A stretch of 64,000 nucleotides of DNA from Nannobrachium achirus (lineage: Eukaryota > Chordata > Actinopteri > Myctophiformes > Myctophidae), in NCBI GenBank assembly GCA_963921795.1, contig OY997640.1:48647381-48711380 (forward strand). The letters run 5' to 3'. This document shows positions 11,744-26,939 of this stretch, piece by piece (the stretch's first letter is position 1; each line of letters begins with the position of its first letter). The notes beneath the pieces are model-generated. The model saw nothing but the letters and a program-made list of their open reading frames with translations. It searched no databases and had not been told where the DNA came from. Made by a program: the position numbers and the translations under genes.

Positions 11744-11980
11744 CGGGGACGACAGTGGCTCAGGAGGTAGAGCGGCTGCTTAGGAATAGAAAGGTTCTCG
11801 GTTCAATCCCGGCTCCCCCTGTGTTAACTGCCGAATTGTCCTGGAGCAAGTCACTGAACGAACCACTGGCTGCTCCTGATGAGCAGGTTGCTGCCTTGCA
11901 TGGTTCCCTCCATCATCGGTGTGTGAATGTAACACACATTGTAAAGTGATTTGGATAAAGGCGCTATATATGCACCATTT

Positions 11981-11984
<4 letters not shown>
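11744..11984 (+). mobile_element. tRNA-derived SINE, family 2
   Basis: Head GACAGTGGCTCAGGAGGTAG (A box), GGTTCAATCCC (B box), body with GAGCAGGTTGCTGCCTTGCA, and tail TTTGGATAAAGGCGCTATAT. A CA microsatellite follows directly. Confidence 0.88.

Positions 11985-12031
<47 letters not shown>
11985..12031. repeat. (CA)n microsatellite at SINE tail
   Basis: CA repeat joined to the 3' end of the SINE. Confidence 0.95.
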
Positions 12032-12033
<2 letters not shown>

Positions 12034-12494
12034 TAGTAGATCTATAAAAGTATCAAGTGTGTGTATTGTTACTGTATGTTTGACAATTTGAACACACATC
12101 TATTTGTCTACAGACATGAACACACAAACTCACCTGTTTCCCCTGTACTTGTCTGCCCTGCCCTGGCCAGCAAGCCCAGCATCAACCTCAGGACCCACTC
12201 CTGCCTACAGTATAACCCCCCCCCCCCCCCCCCAAGCCTATGATGCTGCCTCTGAGGTGAGGAATCCCCAGCAGCCAGTGACCCTTCACCTCTCCCTCTG
12301 CTTCAGGAAATGGTTGACATGCCACTGAGAGCAGATGGGAAGGTGGGCTCGGCAGTCTGCCAAGGCTGCCCCCTCTCCTCCGTCTCCAGTTTGAGGAGGC
12401 GGGGTCTGTTCCCATCAAATTCAGGTCATAATGGCACCAGCATCGACTGGGGTCAAGGGGATAATTTCCCCTTCAGCCCCGCCCTGCCATGTTA

Positions 12495-12645
12495 CAGTAT
12501 CGTCACTGTCGGGCAGAAACCTCGTATCACCAAGTTTCAAATGTGTACATTTCTTCTTAAAGTAAAGCACTGCTTCATCACACAAGGCCGTCGCACAAAA
12601 GTAGTGAAAACAGCTTGTAGATCGTCTATTTTCACTGCTTCATCA
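12495..12645 (-). mobile_element. inner-MITE fragment
   Basis: Begins TATCGTCACTGTCGGGCAGA and matches the start of the nested module at 49720-49957, including CAAGTTTCAAATGTGTA and CGTCGCACAAAAGTAGTGAA. It is followed by a half hairpin (CAGCTTGTAGATCGTCTATT). The other end is lost. Confidence 0.75.
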
Positions 12646-13644
12646 GACCAAACCGGACCATTCGAAAAGGTCCAAACGTTTAATTGTGTCACTTGCAAGG
12701 CAAAAGCATGTTGTCTAGGGGGGTGTACTTCACGCTGCCTCGTGCTAAGGAAACAGGAGAAAGGCTGGTGACCTTTGGGCCACATGGCTCGGCAACCGTT
12801 GGCTCCGAGGCTACTTACTGACACCTGACTGTTCAGGAGATGCATGTGTTTTGATGCAGATTATTAGTGTATTGATTGATTTCATAAGGAGGCCATACTG
12901 TATGTACAGTTGTTATCATGGCATAAAGAACATATCTCTCTGCACCTCCCATCACCAACCATTGGAGAGTGTGTTCCCAAACAGCTCAGTTTGTTGCACT
13001 GACACTGTCGGGTGGCTTAAATGCCCTCTGGCCCTAGTCTACACTACATGGCATACCAGCACTTTACAGTCTGAACATCCCTGCAGTGCGCTGCATACAG
13101 ACTGTTGGCAGATGGCCAGCTTTCCACACAAGTCCATCCTTCGGTCTGAGATAGAGGAGGTGTGTTGTGTTGTGAAATAACACTGCAAGGGCCATCCATA
13201 ATGAAAATGTGTTGGTACTAGTTGGCAGCTCTGCTCCTCTCTCCTCACTGTCCCCTTAAAGGCCTGGGCACATAGGCTGCATAATGTTTGCCCTGAAAAA
13301 TTCACCTTGCTCACCAAGTCCCAAAATGCAGAAATAAAATGTATTTATTTATTTTCCGGGTACTTTAACCTCTTACCAACGACTTACTTTTTTTAAATTA
13401 AAATGTATGTGTACAATTGCATCACTGAATCCACAATGGGTAGTCTGACAAAACCTTAATGTGTGCAACACGTTAGGCATGTATCACCCTAACCCTAACC
13501 ATTATAGTCACTGGTCTTTGGAAGAGGGAGGATCTCTGCAGGTTGCGTCCTTGTATGTTTCTCTGCCCTTTCTCCCTTTTTGAGCGGTGGTCACTCACAC
13601 CGTCTCCATAGCGCAGCGTGTGTGTATGTGTGTATCTGTCCGTA

Positions 13645-13721
13645 TAAAATGGCAAATGTACAAGCTCCCAGTGCAGCACAAAGTGACACGCTAATAATGA
13701 GCTTGTACATCTGCTATTTTT
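13645..13721. repeat. dispersed hairpin, free copy with matched arm changes
   Basis: Left GGCAAATGTACAAGCTC, right GAGCTTGTACATCTGC. Both arms carry GTAC where most copies have CTAC/GTAG. The loop is about 30 bp. Confidence 0.8.
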
Positions 13722-13954
13722 GAATAGACACAAATCTAAAATGACAGATGCTTTCCCAGTTTTAATGTTGAGCAACATTTTTGCTTGCGGCTAGACAAGC
13801 AGATTGTGAGAACAATGGTTAACAATGCAGAGAAATGCTACTGGAATGCCAAACATTCAGTTGTGTGCCTGTAGTCCAAACATTTTTTTTTCTTCTTCTT
13901 TTGACTCCAGAACTGTCTGGCAATAGTAACGGCACCTTCAACAATAGTTTAGAT

Positions 13955-14434
13955 CAGCGATTCTCAAACTATGGGTTGTGAGTTTGTGACCCAAAGTGGG
14001 GTCGCGGGAAGGTGCCCTTGGGGTCGTGAATTGGAAACCAAAAAAAGAAGAAATATATTTTTATCTAGAAACAAAAAAAAAAAGAGAAAAAAGGAAGGTC
14101 ATTGCAACCAACGTGAAGAGGACGCCTTGACTCTTCACAAACACACACTCGTTCATAAACGATTTACTTGGGAATTATGTCAATTTGAGCAGGTGTTTTT
14201 TTTTTTACTTCGGGAGAGGAGGGTACCAGATCCATGTGGTTAGATCTGTACCCTTGCGGAATTAAATTTACAGCTCCGCGATGGAGAAAAACGTAACGTC
14301 GGGTCAAGAAATTCTGTGTTTCTCGTAACAGTATTGTTATGGTAGGGGAGATGGGGGGGGGGGGGGGCTGGGGTCGCCAAATAATTTACCTCATAATATG
14401 GGGTTGTGGTTTAAAAAACTTTGAGGAACCCCTG
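13955..14434 (+). mobile_element. hAT-like non-autonomous element
   Basis: Starts CAGCGATTCTCAAACTATGG, ends CTTTGAGGAACCCCTG. It has a perfect 8-bp duplication GTTTAGAT (13947-13954, 14435-14442). Internal A-rich and G-rich runs; no coding capacity. Confidence 0.94.
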
Positions 14435-14481
14435 GTTTAGATGTAAATGTAATTCCTAACTACATTATTATTACTTAAATA

Positions 14482-14650
14482 CAACGCCTCACACTCTCAC
14501 CGCGAGGCGTTGTGTGCTTGTAGATCGGCTGTTTTCACTGCTTTTGTGCAAAAGCCTTGTACGATGAAGCAGGGCTTTTACTTGGTGAAAAAACATACAA
14601 ATTTGAAACTTGTGAGATACAAGGTTTCTGTCCGACAGTGACGATATATT
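14482..14650 (+). mobile_element. inner-MITE fragment
   Basis: Right half of the module: TGTGCTTGTAGATCGGCTGT (half hairpin), GATGAAGCAGGGCTTT, and the end TCCGACAGTGACGATAT. The left arm is replaced by a small palindrome CAACGCCTC...GAGGCGTTG. Confidence 0.7.
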
Positions 14651-15857
14651 GTATCCAGAGAGTGGACAGATCAGACATATATTAGGGCTAACAAAAATAA
14701 ACTTTGGTTTCCGGTTGGCGACTGACCCTATTAAATACGTGCGACCCAGATGATTTTATTGGCATTTGGAGTGAAAATAAAAAGAATAATAAAATTAAGT
14801 CAAAATCCGACCGAGTCGATCAAAAACGTCTTACAAAAAATATATTTGGTGCGACCACATTCGCGAAGTTTAATCAAAGTTTTCATTCATGTATTCATTT
14901 GATTCGTTTATTTGATTTATTAATATTAGACGATGAGAGACCGCTAAAAGGCTGAAGCGAGCAGCAGTCAGTGGGAAGAGGAGCTTGCTTGTTGTTCTCG
15001 GCTCCGCCCGTTTTGTCATTACTGTGGTGATGTATGTGGATGCGGAAGAGGGTAGTTTTGTTTTTTAACAAAACAAGCGCTCCTTTTCCCTAGCCTTCCG
15101 TCACATCAACTGCCCTCCCTTGCGCTCTCACATCATCACACTGTCTGTGAGTGAGCACAGACGAGAGCATACAAGTAAACATATTTGGCGTGTAGTGGAG
15201 TTGTGCTTGTGGGCTGTGGAGTGGACTTCTTAAAAAGTTTTAGATTAAGACAATTCACGATGCGGCCGTGCGCGATTCTGCATTGATGCGGGGATGTGAC
15301 ATAATCGATGTTTGTTGATTTTCCTCAACCATGAGGAATTAGCTAGCCTAGCTAAATGCTAAGGCTATTGTCCTGTTCCTTCTGCCTGTGAGACAGAATG
15401 AAGCTGACAGTCATAAAGTCATTTAGTCAGCCCGTTTTCAAAGAGGAGAATCCACTAATCATCTGTGATTTACAACAGCTGGTGTACCGAGCGTTTTTAC
15501 GTTCTACACGCTCATCAATACACCGCGTATCCCTTCTCCTCTCCTGACTTGAGTCCCGTTCACTCAGTAATAATATAATAATTTAACTCAGTGACCAGGG
15601 TTGCCAACATTAGACAGTCAGAATTCAGGAGATTTTTGGGGAGGCATATGGAACTCTGATTTTGATAATTTTATTATACTTGCTTATTGGAAAAGGATGG
15701 GTACAATTTCAGCAATTAAAACGCCAGAAGTAGGTGTACAGTATTTGATTTTATAACTGAAGCAATATAAGACCCATAATAGGCCTACTAATATTCACTA
15801 TCCACGAAATTTCGGCCGTTGTCGCCACTCCTTTAAGTAGTAACAGAATATATTAAA

Positions 15858-17480
<1,623 letters not shown>

Positions 17481-17693
17481 AAAAGAAGCATATCGAGCAT
17501 TGCCATAGAAAAAAAAAAAAAAAAAAGACTACCTACCCATCCTTCCCATGAGAAAATAAAATAAAATTCCTTGCTACCCATCATGCCCACAAAAAAAATA
17601 AAAAATAAAATAAAATAAATTCCCTACCTACTCAGCCCTAAAATGACAGCCAACCCGGAAACCAAAGTTTTTTTTGTTAGGCCTTACCTATAT

Positions 17694-18024
17694 CAGTGGT
17701 TCCCAACTAGAGTCCTTGAGGGGGTTCCAGGTCGTCTCCCCAGCTAAATAATGGAGAGTCGGTAATAAGCATGTAACGATTCAAACAGGGAATGATTTAA
17801 ATCGATGTACTGTATTAATGAAGGGATTATGTTTCTGCACTGTCAGTAGGTCTACATCTATTTATAACACCAAAGCTCATGGAAAAATCATGGAAAAAAT
17901 CCTATCCAACAATAACAATATATTCTAAGTTTTGTGTCTGAGAGGCTGAATCTCATCAAATGGTGGTCTGTGGCTCAAATGCTGCATAAATAATGGACCT
18001 TGATGTGAAAAGGGTTGAAAATCA
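17694..18024 (+). mobile_element. probable degraded hAT element
   Basis: Starts CAGTGGTTCCCAACTAGAG; a likely other end is AAAAGGGTTGAAAATCAC. No duplication was found, so the right border is uncertain. Confidence 0.45.
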
Positions 18025-18245
18025 CAGACCGACAGTACATGTAGTGTACTACCGGATATGCTGCTCAGTCAAAGGGGAATCCCACCTAACCAAGGCTTCA
18101 GGCATGGCTACATTCACCAGCCTTTGACCTCCCTTCATCTGGAAACCTGTTGCTGCTTATAGTACCACAGTATATTTACCTGTTTTAGTATTTTTGTTCA
18201 GTGTATGCTAGAAGAAGGGTGCTGGGAAGTGCTCTCTCGGGGGGG

Positions 18246-18246
<1 letters not shown>

Positions 18247-18327
<81 letters not shown>

Positions 18328-18356
18328 GCGTGTGTGCGTGCGTGCGTGAGTGTGTT
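18247..18356. repeat. (GT)n microsatellite
   Basis: About 100 bp of GT, ending in TGCG variants. Confidence 0.97.
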
Positions 18357-18660
18357 TTTGTTAGTGTGTACATGTTTTATTGCTGTATTGTGTACTTCTG
18401 CACCGTTACCACTGAAATGTCCCTATATGGTATAATGAAGTTTACTTTACCTTACTAATGCAACACCTGGATTCATCAATAAAATTATTAATATTATGAT
18501 TATGAATATATTAGTAGTAGTATTATTACTAGAGCTTTGCAACCCCCTTGACCCGTTTTATAGTAAGATACTAGTAAGACGCATCAGGGCAACATGTTCC
18601 AATTTTTGGCCATCTGATTTATATCGGACCAGTTACCCATATATGGACATATAAGTTCAT

Positions 18661-18813
18661 CCCTTTTATGCCCATACATGGAGATCCCTGTCTGAACCAG
18701 CCACACAGATATGGGCTGTCTTCCTCCATATATGGGCATTCCCATATGAAGTCCTGTTAGATATGGGCTAATATTGATGACATAAGGGATCTCCATATAT
18801 GGGCATAAAAGGG
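18661..18813. mobile_element. palindromic MITE, ATATGGGCAT family
   Basis: Inverted ends CCCTTTTATGCCCATACATG / CATATATGGGCATAAAAGGG (reverse-complementary with one change). Next to it lies a related, more diverged copy (18861-18982), and a partial one lies at 38980-39060. Confidence 0.75.
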
Positions 18814-18860
18814 ATTCTGTGTGTGAGTGGTTCCCATGACATCACAACATATAATATCTT

Positions 18861-18982
18861 TTATACCCATACATGGAGATCCCTATCTTTACCAGCCACA
18901 CAGATATGGGCCATGGCTTGGCCTTCTGGCCAGTGATATATATTGATGACATCAGGGATCTTCATCTCTGAGTATGAAAGGG
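18861..18982. mobile_element. palindromic MITE, second copy
   Basis: CTTTTATACCCATACATGGA at left and CTGAGTATGAAAGGG at right, same family as 18661-18813 but with weaker symmetry. Confidence 0.6.
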
Positions 18983-19685
18983 ATTCTGGGGAATACCCAT
19001 ATATGGACTTTTGCATAGGTGATGTCACCTGTGATGTTAATGTCACAGTGATGTGTCAAGGGAACCACAGTGTCAGGCGTGACCTTCAGAGATACATGGA
19101 TATGTGGACAAGATGTGCCGGACATCACAGTGACATCAGAGCATGATGTCACAGCGGCAAACCCATAGACTGTAACAATGTGTACACGTCTACACACGGA
19201 CAAGCTGTGACGTTTCTCATATAATAGTAAACTTGCGACCTACGCTCGCAATTTTGTTGTCACGTGAGCGTTGACCAATCATGGAGATTGGCCCATTTAT
19301 TGTCTGGTTGGCTGAAATGTCATGTGACGGACATAGATTTATAGTCTAGTTGGACAAAATATCATGTGAAGCTCACTAATCCTCAAGATTTTCTGACATA
19401 TGCCCGTGTATGCCCATCTGATTGGCTTTAGGCATAGACGCCCCCACTTGAGGCCCTTGTATATGCTTCATTATTATTACGTCACCCTTTTCCCCTCTGT
19501 GATTACATACAATAGGTTTGGCTAATCTATGTATGGCCCGTATGGCCAAATTGTGCGCCAGCAGAGCGCGTCGCCTTATTTATTTTTCAAGGGTTTTCCC
19601 ATTGGATGACGTAAGCGCAGACAGACACACAGACAGACATAGATTTGGCTAATTTATAGTTAGATTAGATGTTAGCTATTCAAAA

Positions 19686-19735
19686 CTAACAGATCTACAA
19701 GCTCACAAGTCACAACACCTAACGGCACGAAGTGA
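19686..19735 (+). repeat. half copy of dispersed hairpin
   Basis: AACAGATCTACAAGCTCACA without a matching right arm. Confidence 0.6.
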
Positions 19736-19939
19736 CTCATATCATTTTGGGGGGTCCTTGGGGGTCACACAGACATAGATTTCCCTAATTTATAGATAGA
19801 TAACTATAATATTGATTATACATTTTACATTTGAGAGGAGTTGAGATTAACATGCACTGAAGGATAACTGTCCGATGAGCCTGTGTGTTATTGCCAGGTG
19901 TAAACAGGGTGTTCAGTATGTTAAAACTGTAATTCGCCT

Positions 19940-20770
19940 CTCCTCTAAGCAGCCCCTCCCCCACTCATCGTCTATAGAGCATCGCAGTGAGGTGTCGGAA
20001 GCAAGCTGGCCATTCATATTTACCATAGGGTTTTTCATTATCAGCCACAAAGTCGTAGCAATTCAATGTACACTTACCGCTAGGCTGGTGGTTGTAAAAT
20101 GGTTCCATATGCTCCTGTAGAACTCCCGAGTATGTATGCAATCACTCTAGTTTTAGTAAAAACACGTTTTAATCAAGATCGCATGGAGAAGAACTGCATT
20201 TCCCATACTGCTAAACGTAAAAACGACGTCTGTGATTGGTCTGGCTTCTTCTTCTTTCACATATCTTGCGGTTACCGCGGAAGTAGCTTACTGCCCCCTG
20301 TCTTCCCGGCAGATTATTGCACGTCAGCAGAACTCCCGTGAGCGAATACGTTCTTTTACAAATATGATGCACTAGTTAAAGATGACGATAAGAGAGTCCA
20401 CAGAGATGACAATCACTACATTTCAGGCCATATGCTGGCCTGGATAACTAAACTGAGCGTGATTTAACGGCTATATTTCAGGAAACAACAACAACATTCG
20501 CAAAGCATTCTGGGAGTGTAGTTTCCGCAATTTTAAAAATAATGATGTACACAGTCTTGTACCCTGCCATTTTTTTCAGCTTTCGAATTAATCTTTGCAT
20601 TCAAAAAAATGTGAATATTGTCATGATTCCTCTCCAGCCGAGGTGGCTTTGTCCAAGGCTTAAAAACGTTTAAATAAATACTTTATGAAATGTCTATGCA
20701 AGAAATGAATGGAGAAAACACTTCCGACACCAGAGTGAGGACGGGGTGGGGCTTCAACTGCGATGCTCTA
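19940..20770. repeat. diverged inverted repeat with promoter-like motifs
   Basis: CTATAGAGCATCGCAGT and GAGGTGTCGGAAG on the left (19972-20004) are mirrored on the right (CTTCCGACACC..., ACTGCGATGCTCTATA, about 20720-20774), with extra sequence between the two blocks on the right. Inside are two inverted motifs like the vertebrate ZNF143 site (AACTGCATTTCCCATACTGC near 20192; GCATTCTGGGAGTGTAGTTT at 20505-20524). Confidence 0.5.
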
Positions 20771-23637
20771 TAACTTGCTGTGCAATGGTGAGTAGGGTTA
20801 TAATGATGATTGGCTCTGCATACCTGCAAGGTTAAACCAGGAGACGAGGTTTCTCAACTCGGTATGTGCAGTATGTGTTCTGTTCTTTTTACAGCTTGCA
20901 GAGCTGGTCTATATTCAGTCGCTGCGCTAACTATTTAGAAAGAGGACGTGACGTCACCACATTGAAAGTAATAACTGAAAACCTCCCAAGATGACGCCAC
21001 CTGTCCATTGAACTCCAGTGAACGGTTCCTCAAGCTATATAAACATAAACAAAAATAACAACAACTAGACTTATAAGTTCTAATGCAAAACATGTATTAA
21101 TATATAATATATTCTTATCTAATATAATCCTTAACCCAAGCACCTCATGGTGGCTGCAGAGTTTCTAATGATCTAATCATTTAACTAAGCTATTGTATCA
21201 ATGGCAAGCTGGTGTAATATGACCGTGTCATTCTTCTTTCTTGCTTAATCATTTTGTAGGAGGAAATGGCGTCCTATTCTACCTGTCATCTCAACCTCAG
21301 ACATTCAGTCATTGTCTGGGGCTGCTCTCTCATTTCTTTCCCTCTGTGAGAGACAGTTTGCACAACAGCACACATGTCGCTGCATCATCACACTGGCCTA
21401 GTTATCGCATCACATTCACGCTGTGTGAAGGGAGATGATTCAATGTCCTCAGAGAGAGACCGCGGCACATAGAAAAACAAGACCCCACATGAAAGGGGAA
21501 AAAACAGCACAACAGCTGATGCGTCTGCGGGTCTGGAATTACAAAAGGGTCCTCATTAAGACCAGATCAAGTCTGCGATTATACATAATTACATTTTCTT
21601 TATCCAAGTAAACATCTGTAACTTTGATTTGATGAGAAATGCAAAAGTATTCTCTGTGTTGCTGTCCAAGGAAATGTATTATAGTTGTTTAATCATAGCC
21701 GTGTAAGAAATAAGATCTCTCAAAAAGGGGACATTATGATCTGACCTTCATAACTTCACGGGACAGTGCCTTAATTTAGTTAGGCCTAAATCAGAAATTA
21801 ACCTACAAAAACAAATATGTTGCTACATACTGTACATGTACTGTAAGCCCCTCCCATACACTAAAATGTGTTCCCGGCCTGAATGGGTTAATGCATATTA
21901 TGCTTAAATTAGGCTTTACAAGGAAAAGGATTGTAACAGTGTACTTTACTTCTCTTCTGTCCCAAGACTAAAAGGAATATGGCTATTTAGCAAACAAGTT
22001 CTTTGATCAGATTGCTTCTGTGGGATGAGAAGATTGTTAGCAGTGTGTGTTTGGTATTCACTGCACTACAGTGCATGCTAATGTGTTCAAGATGTCGCTG
22101 GAAAGCCAGCTTATATTAGAGTTGCCAACCATTCTTTGAAAGGAAGAGCAGGTTCTTGCAAAACTAAATTCATTGTTAGAGAATGCAGTGCTCTGTGTTT
22201 GTATTGTATGGTGTTGAAGGTGAGAAAGCCATGGTTGTGTTTGTTTAAATTACTTTAACTGTAATTATTGGACATTTTCCGTGAAAAGACGAAAATAGCT
22301 GATCAACAACATCTGACATTGGTTGATGTGATCCAAGTGATCTCTGTGTAGACTGTCAATGCATGCATGTGCAGTTGTGCACTTTTTTGAGTGAGGATTA
22401 TATAAATGTAAAAGGTTTGTAAACAGTCCAGGTTTTGTGAAGTTTTCCTCGTTAAATAAAGGTTAATGACTGGCACTAAGCTCTTTTGGAAATGGCAAAC
22501 ATATCGGATAATCATCTTGAGAACACTGCTGGCATCAGGACTGCTCATGTTTGAAAACATGAATTGAGCTGGCCTTGAGGAATAATATGACTAATGCTAT
22601 TCTCTGCCAGGCTACTGTGGCCATGATAGATTTTGTTCTAGTGATAATTATGCTCTGACAACCAGTTGACAAAATGTGGTTTCAGACATTCATAGATTCT
22701 TTGGTTCTTATGGGTGAGGAAAAAAGAGGACTTTTATTGGTCCTCAACTGTTGTACTTGTTGTTATTACATTGTACTTTGTACTTGTGATTTAGATAATG
22801 GCAGACATTGTGCATCCCTATTTAGTGTATAGGGCTTAAGTGGTTAATAGTCAAGTAAGAAGGTATAGTATCAAAAGGATCTTTCACCAACACCAAATGC
22901 TAGTAAACGGAGCTCAAAAACTCAAAGCAGTGAATACATTGGACTGCACAGCTGAACTGGCATCTATCCCAATTCATTCTCTGTGGAATGGCTCAAGCTC
23001 TGACATTACAGTGTAATGACAAAACTAGGCTATTAATTAACGACCACAGGTGTCTGTGAGAGCACCCATGAGGATATTTTATGGGGGTCAATATACTATA
23101 CAAGAAGGCCATTCGAGGATTAAAAAAAAATATGGATTCACAAAATGAATAGACCATTCATTGTCTACTATGGAAGAGCTTCAGATGTTGCATGACCTCA
23201 CAGATTTCTGACTTTGGGAACGCGTCCTCTTTCATTCTCTCAGGCCTTGATCGTTTTTGTGTTTCCTGTTCTGAAGTCCAATCAGATTGTGTTGCCAGAT
23301 GACAAAGAAGAACATTGATTGTCAAATGTTCTTTATTTATTTTCTAAGTTCCACAACCTCTTGAATGTTGTAAACACGACATGAAGCCAAAGCCCTGTCA
23401 ACTTCTACCGCTTGGCTTTCATAGGCCATGCATCTGTTTTGATGCATGTTGCAGGGAAACCCCTCTCCTCATGGAATGATATACCACATAATGCCAAGCT
23501 CGACATCACACACTGTAAAATCCTTAGGGTTAAATTACCTCTGAGAAGCGTACAAAATTATACTTTCTGGCGCATTTGTACGCGATCTGAGCTAAATTAG
23601 CACTTATGATTTGACTATGCAGCCAGGTAGGCTCTAA

Positions 23638-23781
<144 letters not shown>

Positions 23782-24006
23782 AATGTGATTGTCTGTGATT
23801 TTAGTTTATGCCCTGTGACCGTGAGTGCTGCTTTGTACACTTGTATGTGTGACAGCATGAGTGAATTTGATGTGTAGTGATTGTGTGTACATGATAGAGT
23901 GTGTGTGTACTTACAGTGCTGTCTAGATTTGAGACGGTGGTGGAGCAGAATACGGGGACTTCCTCTGTTCTTCAACCACGGCTAGACTAGACTCAGCCGC
24001 ACATAT

Positions 24007-24007
<1 letters not shown>

Positions 24008-24066
<59 letters not shown>
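24008..24066. repeat. (CA)n microsatellite
   Basis: About 58 bp of CA. Confidence 0.97.
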
Positions 24067-24068
<2 letters not shown>

Positions 24069-25016
24069 GCACTTACTTTGGGATCAGCTAATGTGCCACA
24101 TTGCACAGTCTGAAAATCTGCACCGCAGTCGCGGTGTGTATTCTGTGCTTGTCAGAGATGCAAAACGCGTTCAATTTGGCAGCTGTGTTTGCATATTTTG
24201 GCATAAAAAAAAAACTGGTGTATTTGTGTGTTTTTTGTCACTGTCGGATACAGCGTTGCATTTTTCATTGAGGCCAGACATCCATGCTGAAAGGTGAAAC
24301 AGATGTCACATTATACCGTGTTCTATGTTAATATCCTCTACAGTCTGACTACTGTAATATCCTGTCTGAGTCGACAAACTGTGGCATGTGTCCAGATTGT
24401 GCAAAAACCATTGGTCCTTAATATCCCTATATAGGTTTTCTACATTGGTTAGTAAGATGGATAATGTTTTTTCCTAGCTACTACGGCACAGCCTCTGAAA
24501 GTCACTCAAATGTAACCTAAAGGCCAACGGTGGTGGGGTTTTCAATCTTTTTCGTGTCATGGACCCCTACATTAACTGTCATAAGACCATGGGTTCCATT
24601 TGAAATGATTCTTGCCTCACACACAAACGCACGCACACACAGTCATGTCAAACCGACCAGTTTCATCAGGAATAGTGTGCTTACATTTTGCATAGTATAA
24701 GCTGTCTATACTATTAGTTGAACTACCACATTTGCCCTAAATTGTGTTAAAAAATAAAAGGGCAATCCATGTGAACAACCTAGAAAAGTGTGCTCCTCAG
24801 AGTAGGTCTTCGCCAGGCTGAGTTGCCTACCCAGGGCCAGCAAAATGTGTCATAGCCGATTGGAATGTAAAACCTGACGAATACATCTTGATCACGTGAC
24901 TACAGACTACAGACATAATGTTTCCCAATTTGTTTGAGTAGAAAAAGTGTGCTTTAAAGCCAATGCTAAAATGTCTTTCCCGGTGTCCCATCTAATGAGT
25001 AATGACGTCCCATGAT

Positions 25017-25058
25017 TCAGGGGACATAAGTATAATTTGATACTTTTATGTCCCCTGA
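25017..25058. repeat. small palindrome
   Basis: TCAGGGGACATAAGTAT mirrored by ATACTTTTATGTCCCCTGA, with one extra base. An AT-rich imperfect palindrome follows. Confidence 0.75.
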
Positions 25059-25227
25059 CAAAAATATTAATTTACTAATAATATTTTTGTGTCCGATTAC
25101 TGACGTGACGCTCTTAGTTGCGACCCCTGTCCCCCCCCCCCCCCCCCCCCCTCACATACACTTCAGCTACTGTACCATGTGAAACTCTCTATCTCTCTGT
25201 CTGTCTCTCTCTCTTTTGTGCTTTCAG

Positions 25228-25361
25228 CTACATAGGGAAGTCAGACTCTATCACCATCAGTGTATGGAACCACAAAAAAATCCATAAGAAACAAGGCGCT
25301 GGTTTCCTGGGCTGTGTCCGCCTCCTCTCCAATGCCATCAACAGACTCAAAGACACTGGCT
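25228..25361 (+). CDS. smurf2: smurf2 exon 4 (C2 domain, C-terminal half)
   Basis: A 134-nt exon encoding (L)YIGKSDSITISVWNHKK, then the IHKKQGAGFLGCV segment, then RLLSNAINRLKDTG and the first base of Tyr. The text YIGKSDS and NAINRLKDTG matches SMURF2; SMURF1 has YVGKTDS and NAISRL. The segment completes the beta-sandwich of the C2 domain. The donor is GTAAGT after TGGCT, and phase 1 joins to AT of exon 5. Confidence 0.96.
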
Positions 25362-25879
25362 GTAAGTATTTGTGTGCGTGCGTGCGTGGTCACATGATGT
25401 GGTAATGGTAATGTCCTTTTGCGTGTGGGCTCACTGAAAACAGGCACCAGGTTTGAACCCATTATCTATTCTCTCTCTCCTTCTCACTGTATCTTCTTTC
25501 TCTACCTATTTTTATATCTGTGTGCGCTCTCTTTTTCTGTCCCTCTCATCTCTTCTTTTCTCTATCTGACCTTCCCTGCCTGTCCTCTCTATATCCCATG
25601 GATGCATCTTCCTGAGCTGAGATGAGGGGCCAGCCTGGCTGGCAGGGGGAGTTGTACACCTGAGAAACATGGGCCTGAGAGAAACGACCAGATGAAACGA
25701 GATTTTTTTTAAATGGAGCTATTTTCTGTACAGATAAAATATAGAATAAATATAGCAAGCATAGATGACATTTTGAATAAATGCAGGTGGAATGTAGTAA
25801 GCAGAGACAGACATAAGCCATGGAAGAGGGGGCATCAGAATGTGCCTTCCCTACTCATGGGGTCCACACACACGCACTG

Positions 25880-25882
<3 letters not shown>

Positions 25883-25938
<56 letters not shown>
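25883..25938. repeat. (CA)n microsatellite
   Basis: About 55 bp of CA. Confidence 0.97.
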
Positions 25939-25943
<5 letters not shown>

Positions 25944-26109
25944 CTGATCAATGTAGCGATCGAAGAATTGCTCACGGGCAGTGACGTATAATGTGGAACA
26001 TATCCAGTTGTCCACAATAATGCTGTAGCCCAAGTTTAGATCAAATATTGCTTAGTCTACAATAGTTGGGATATAAATCCGCATTCACCATCCAGAGCTC
26101 CAACCCCCC

Positions 26110-26111
<2 letters not shown>

Positions 26112-26198
<87 letters not shown>
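26112..26198. repeat. (CA)n microsatellite
   Basis: About 86 bp of CA. Confidence 0.97.
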
Positions 26199-26199
<1 letters not shown>

Positions 26200-26939
26200 C
26201 CTGCCCTCACAGACAGACAGATGTCGTATGGACCAGACTTGGTGTCTCCAATAACAGACATTGTCTTTATGTCCAGGAACTATGGTGACTCTTTCCTCTG
26301 CCTGTTATCTGGCTACGTCCGTTAGCTCCTAGCCAGCGAGCCGGCCACCTTACGTGTTGGTCTTTCAACAGGGATATTGTGTTGTCAGCAGTACGCAGCT
26401 TTCCAGGAAATCACTTGCTAGAGAGAGAGAGAGAGAGAGATCTAGGAGCTTGTTCAAAATCAATAACCCTGAATTTACTGGCCCAGTGAGGTGTGTCCAA
26501 AGGAGTGCTGTTTTTGATGCCAAAACAGGAGTGCCACAAGCTCCTTGGTTTAGGATGGTGATGAAAACATCCAGCAGTTGCATCAGGAAGGATTCGCTGC
26601 CATGTTACCTGTGGCATGATGCTACTTTCAAGTGACATACTGGTCAACTAACATGATACCATACCTGGTTTTGTTAGTTAATGTCACTGGAAAATTTGTC
26701 AATGTCCCCATTGAGTTACAGAGTGGGCTTTGGTGTTCAGATGAGGGCAGAGGCAAATATTTTGATTGGGGCACTTGTGTGGTGTGTTGGGGTCTCTACA
26801 GGAATTGCTCAGTGGGCCAAGGAGGACACCTGAGGTCAAGTCTGGTTTGTGTTATCTCTGTTCTGGCTGCGGGACAGTTGTGTCTCCGTTTTTATGGGCA
26901 CAGGAGTTGGTCTGTATGTAATCAGAGAGGGGGGGGGGG

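Noticed and set aside
13487-13500. CCCTAACCCTAACC, telomere-like
   Set aside because: Only about two units; too short to mean an interstitial telomere.
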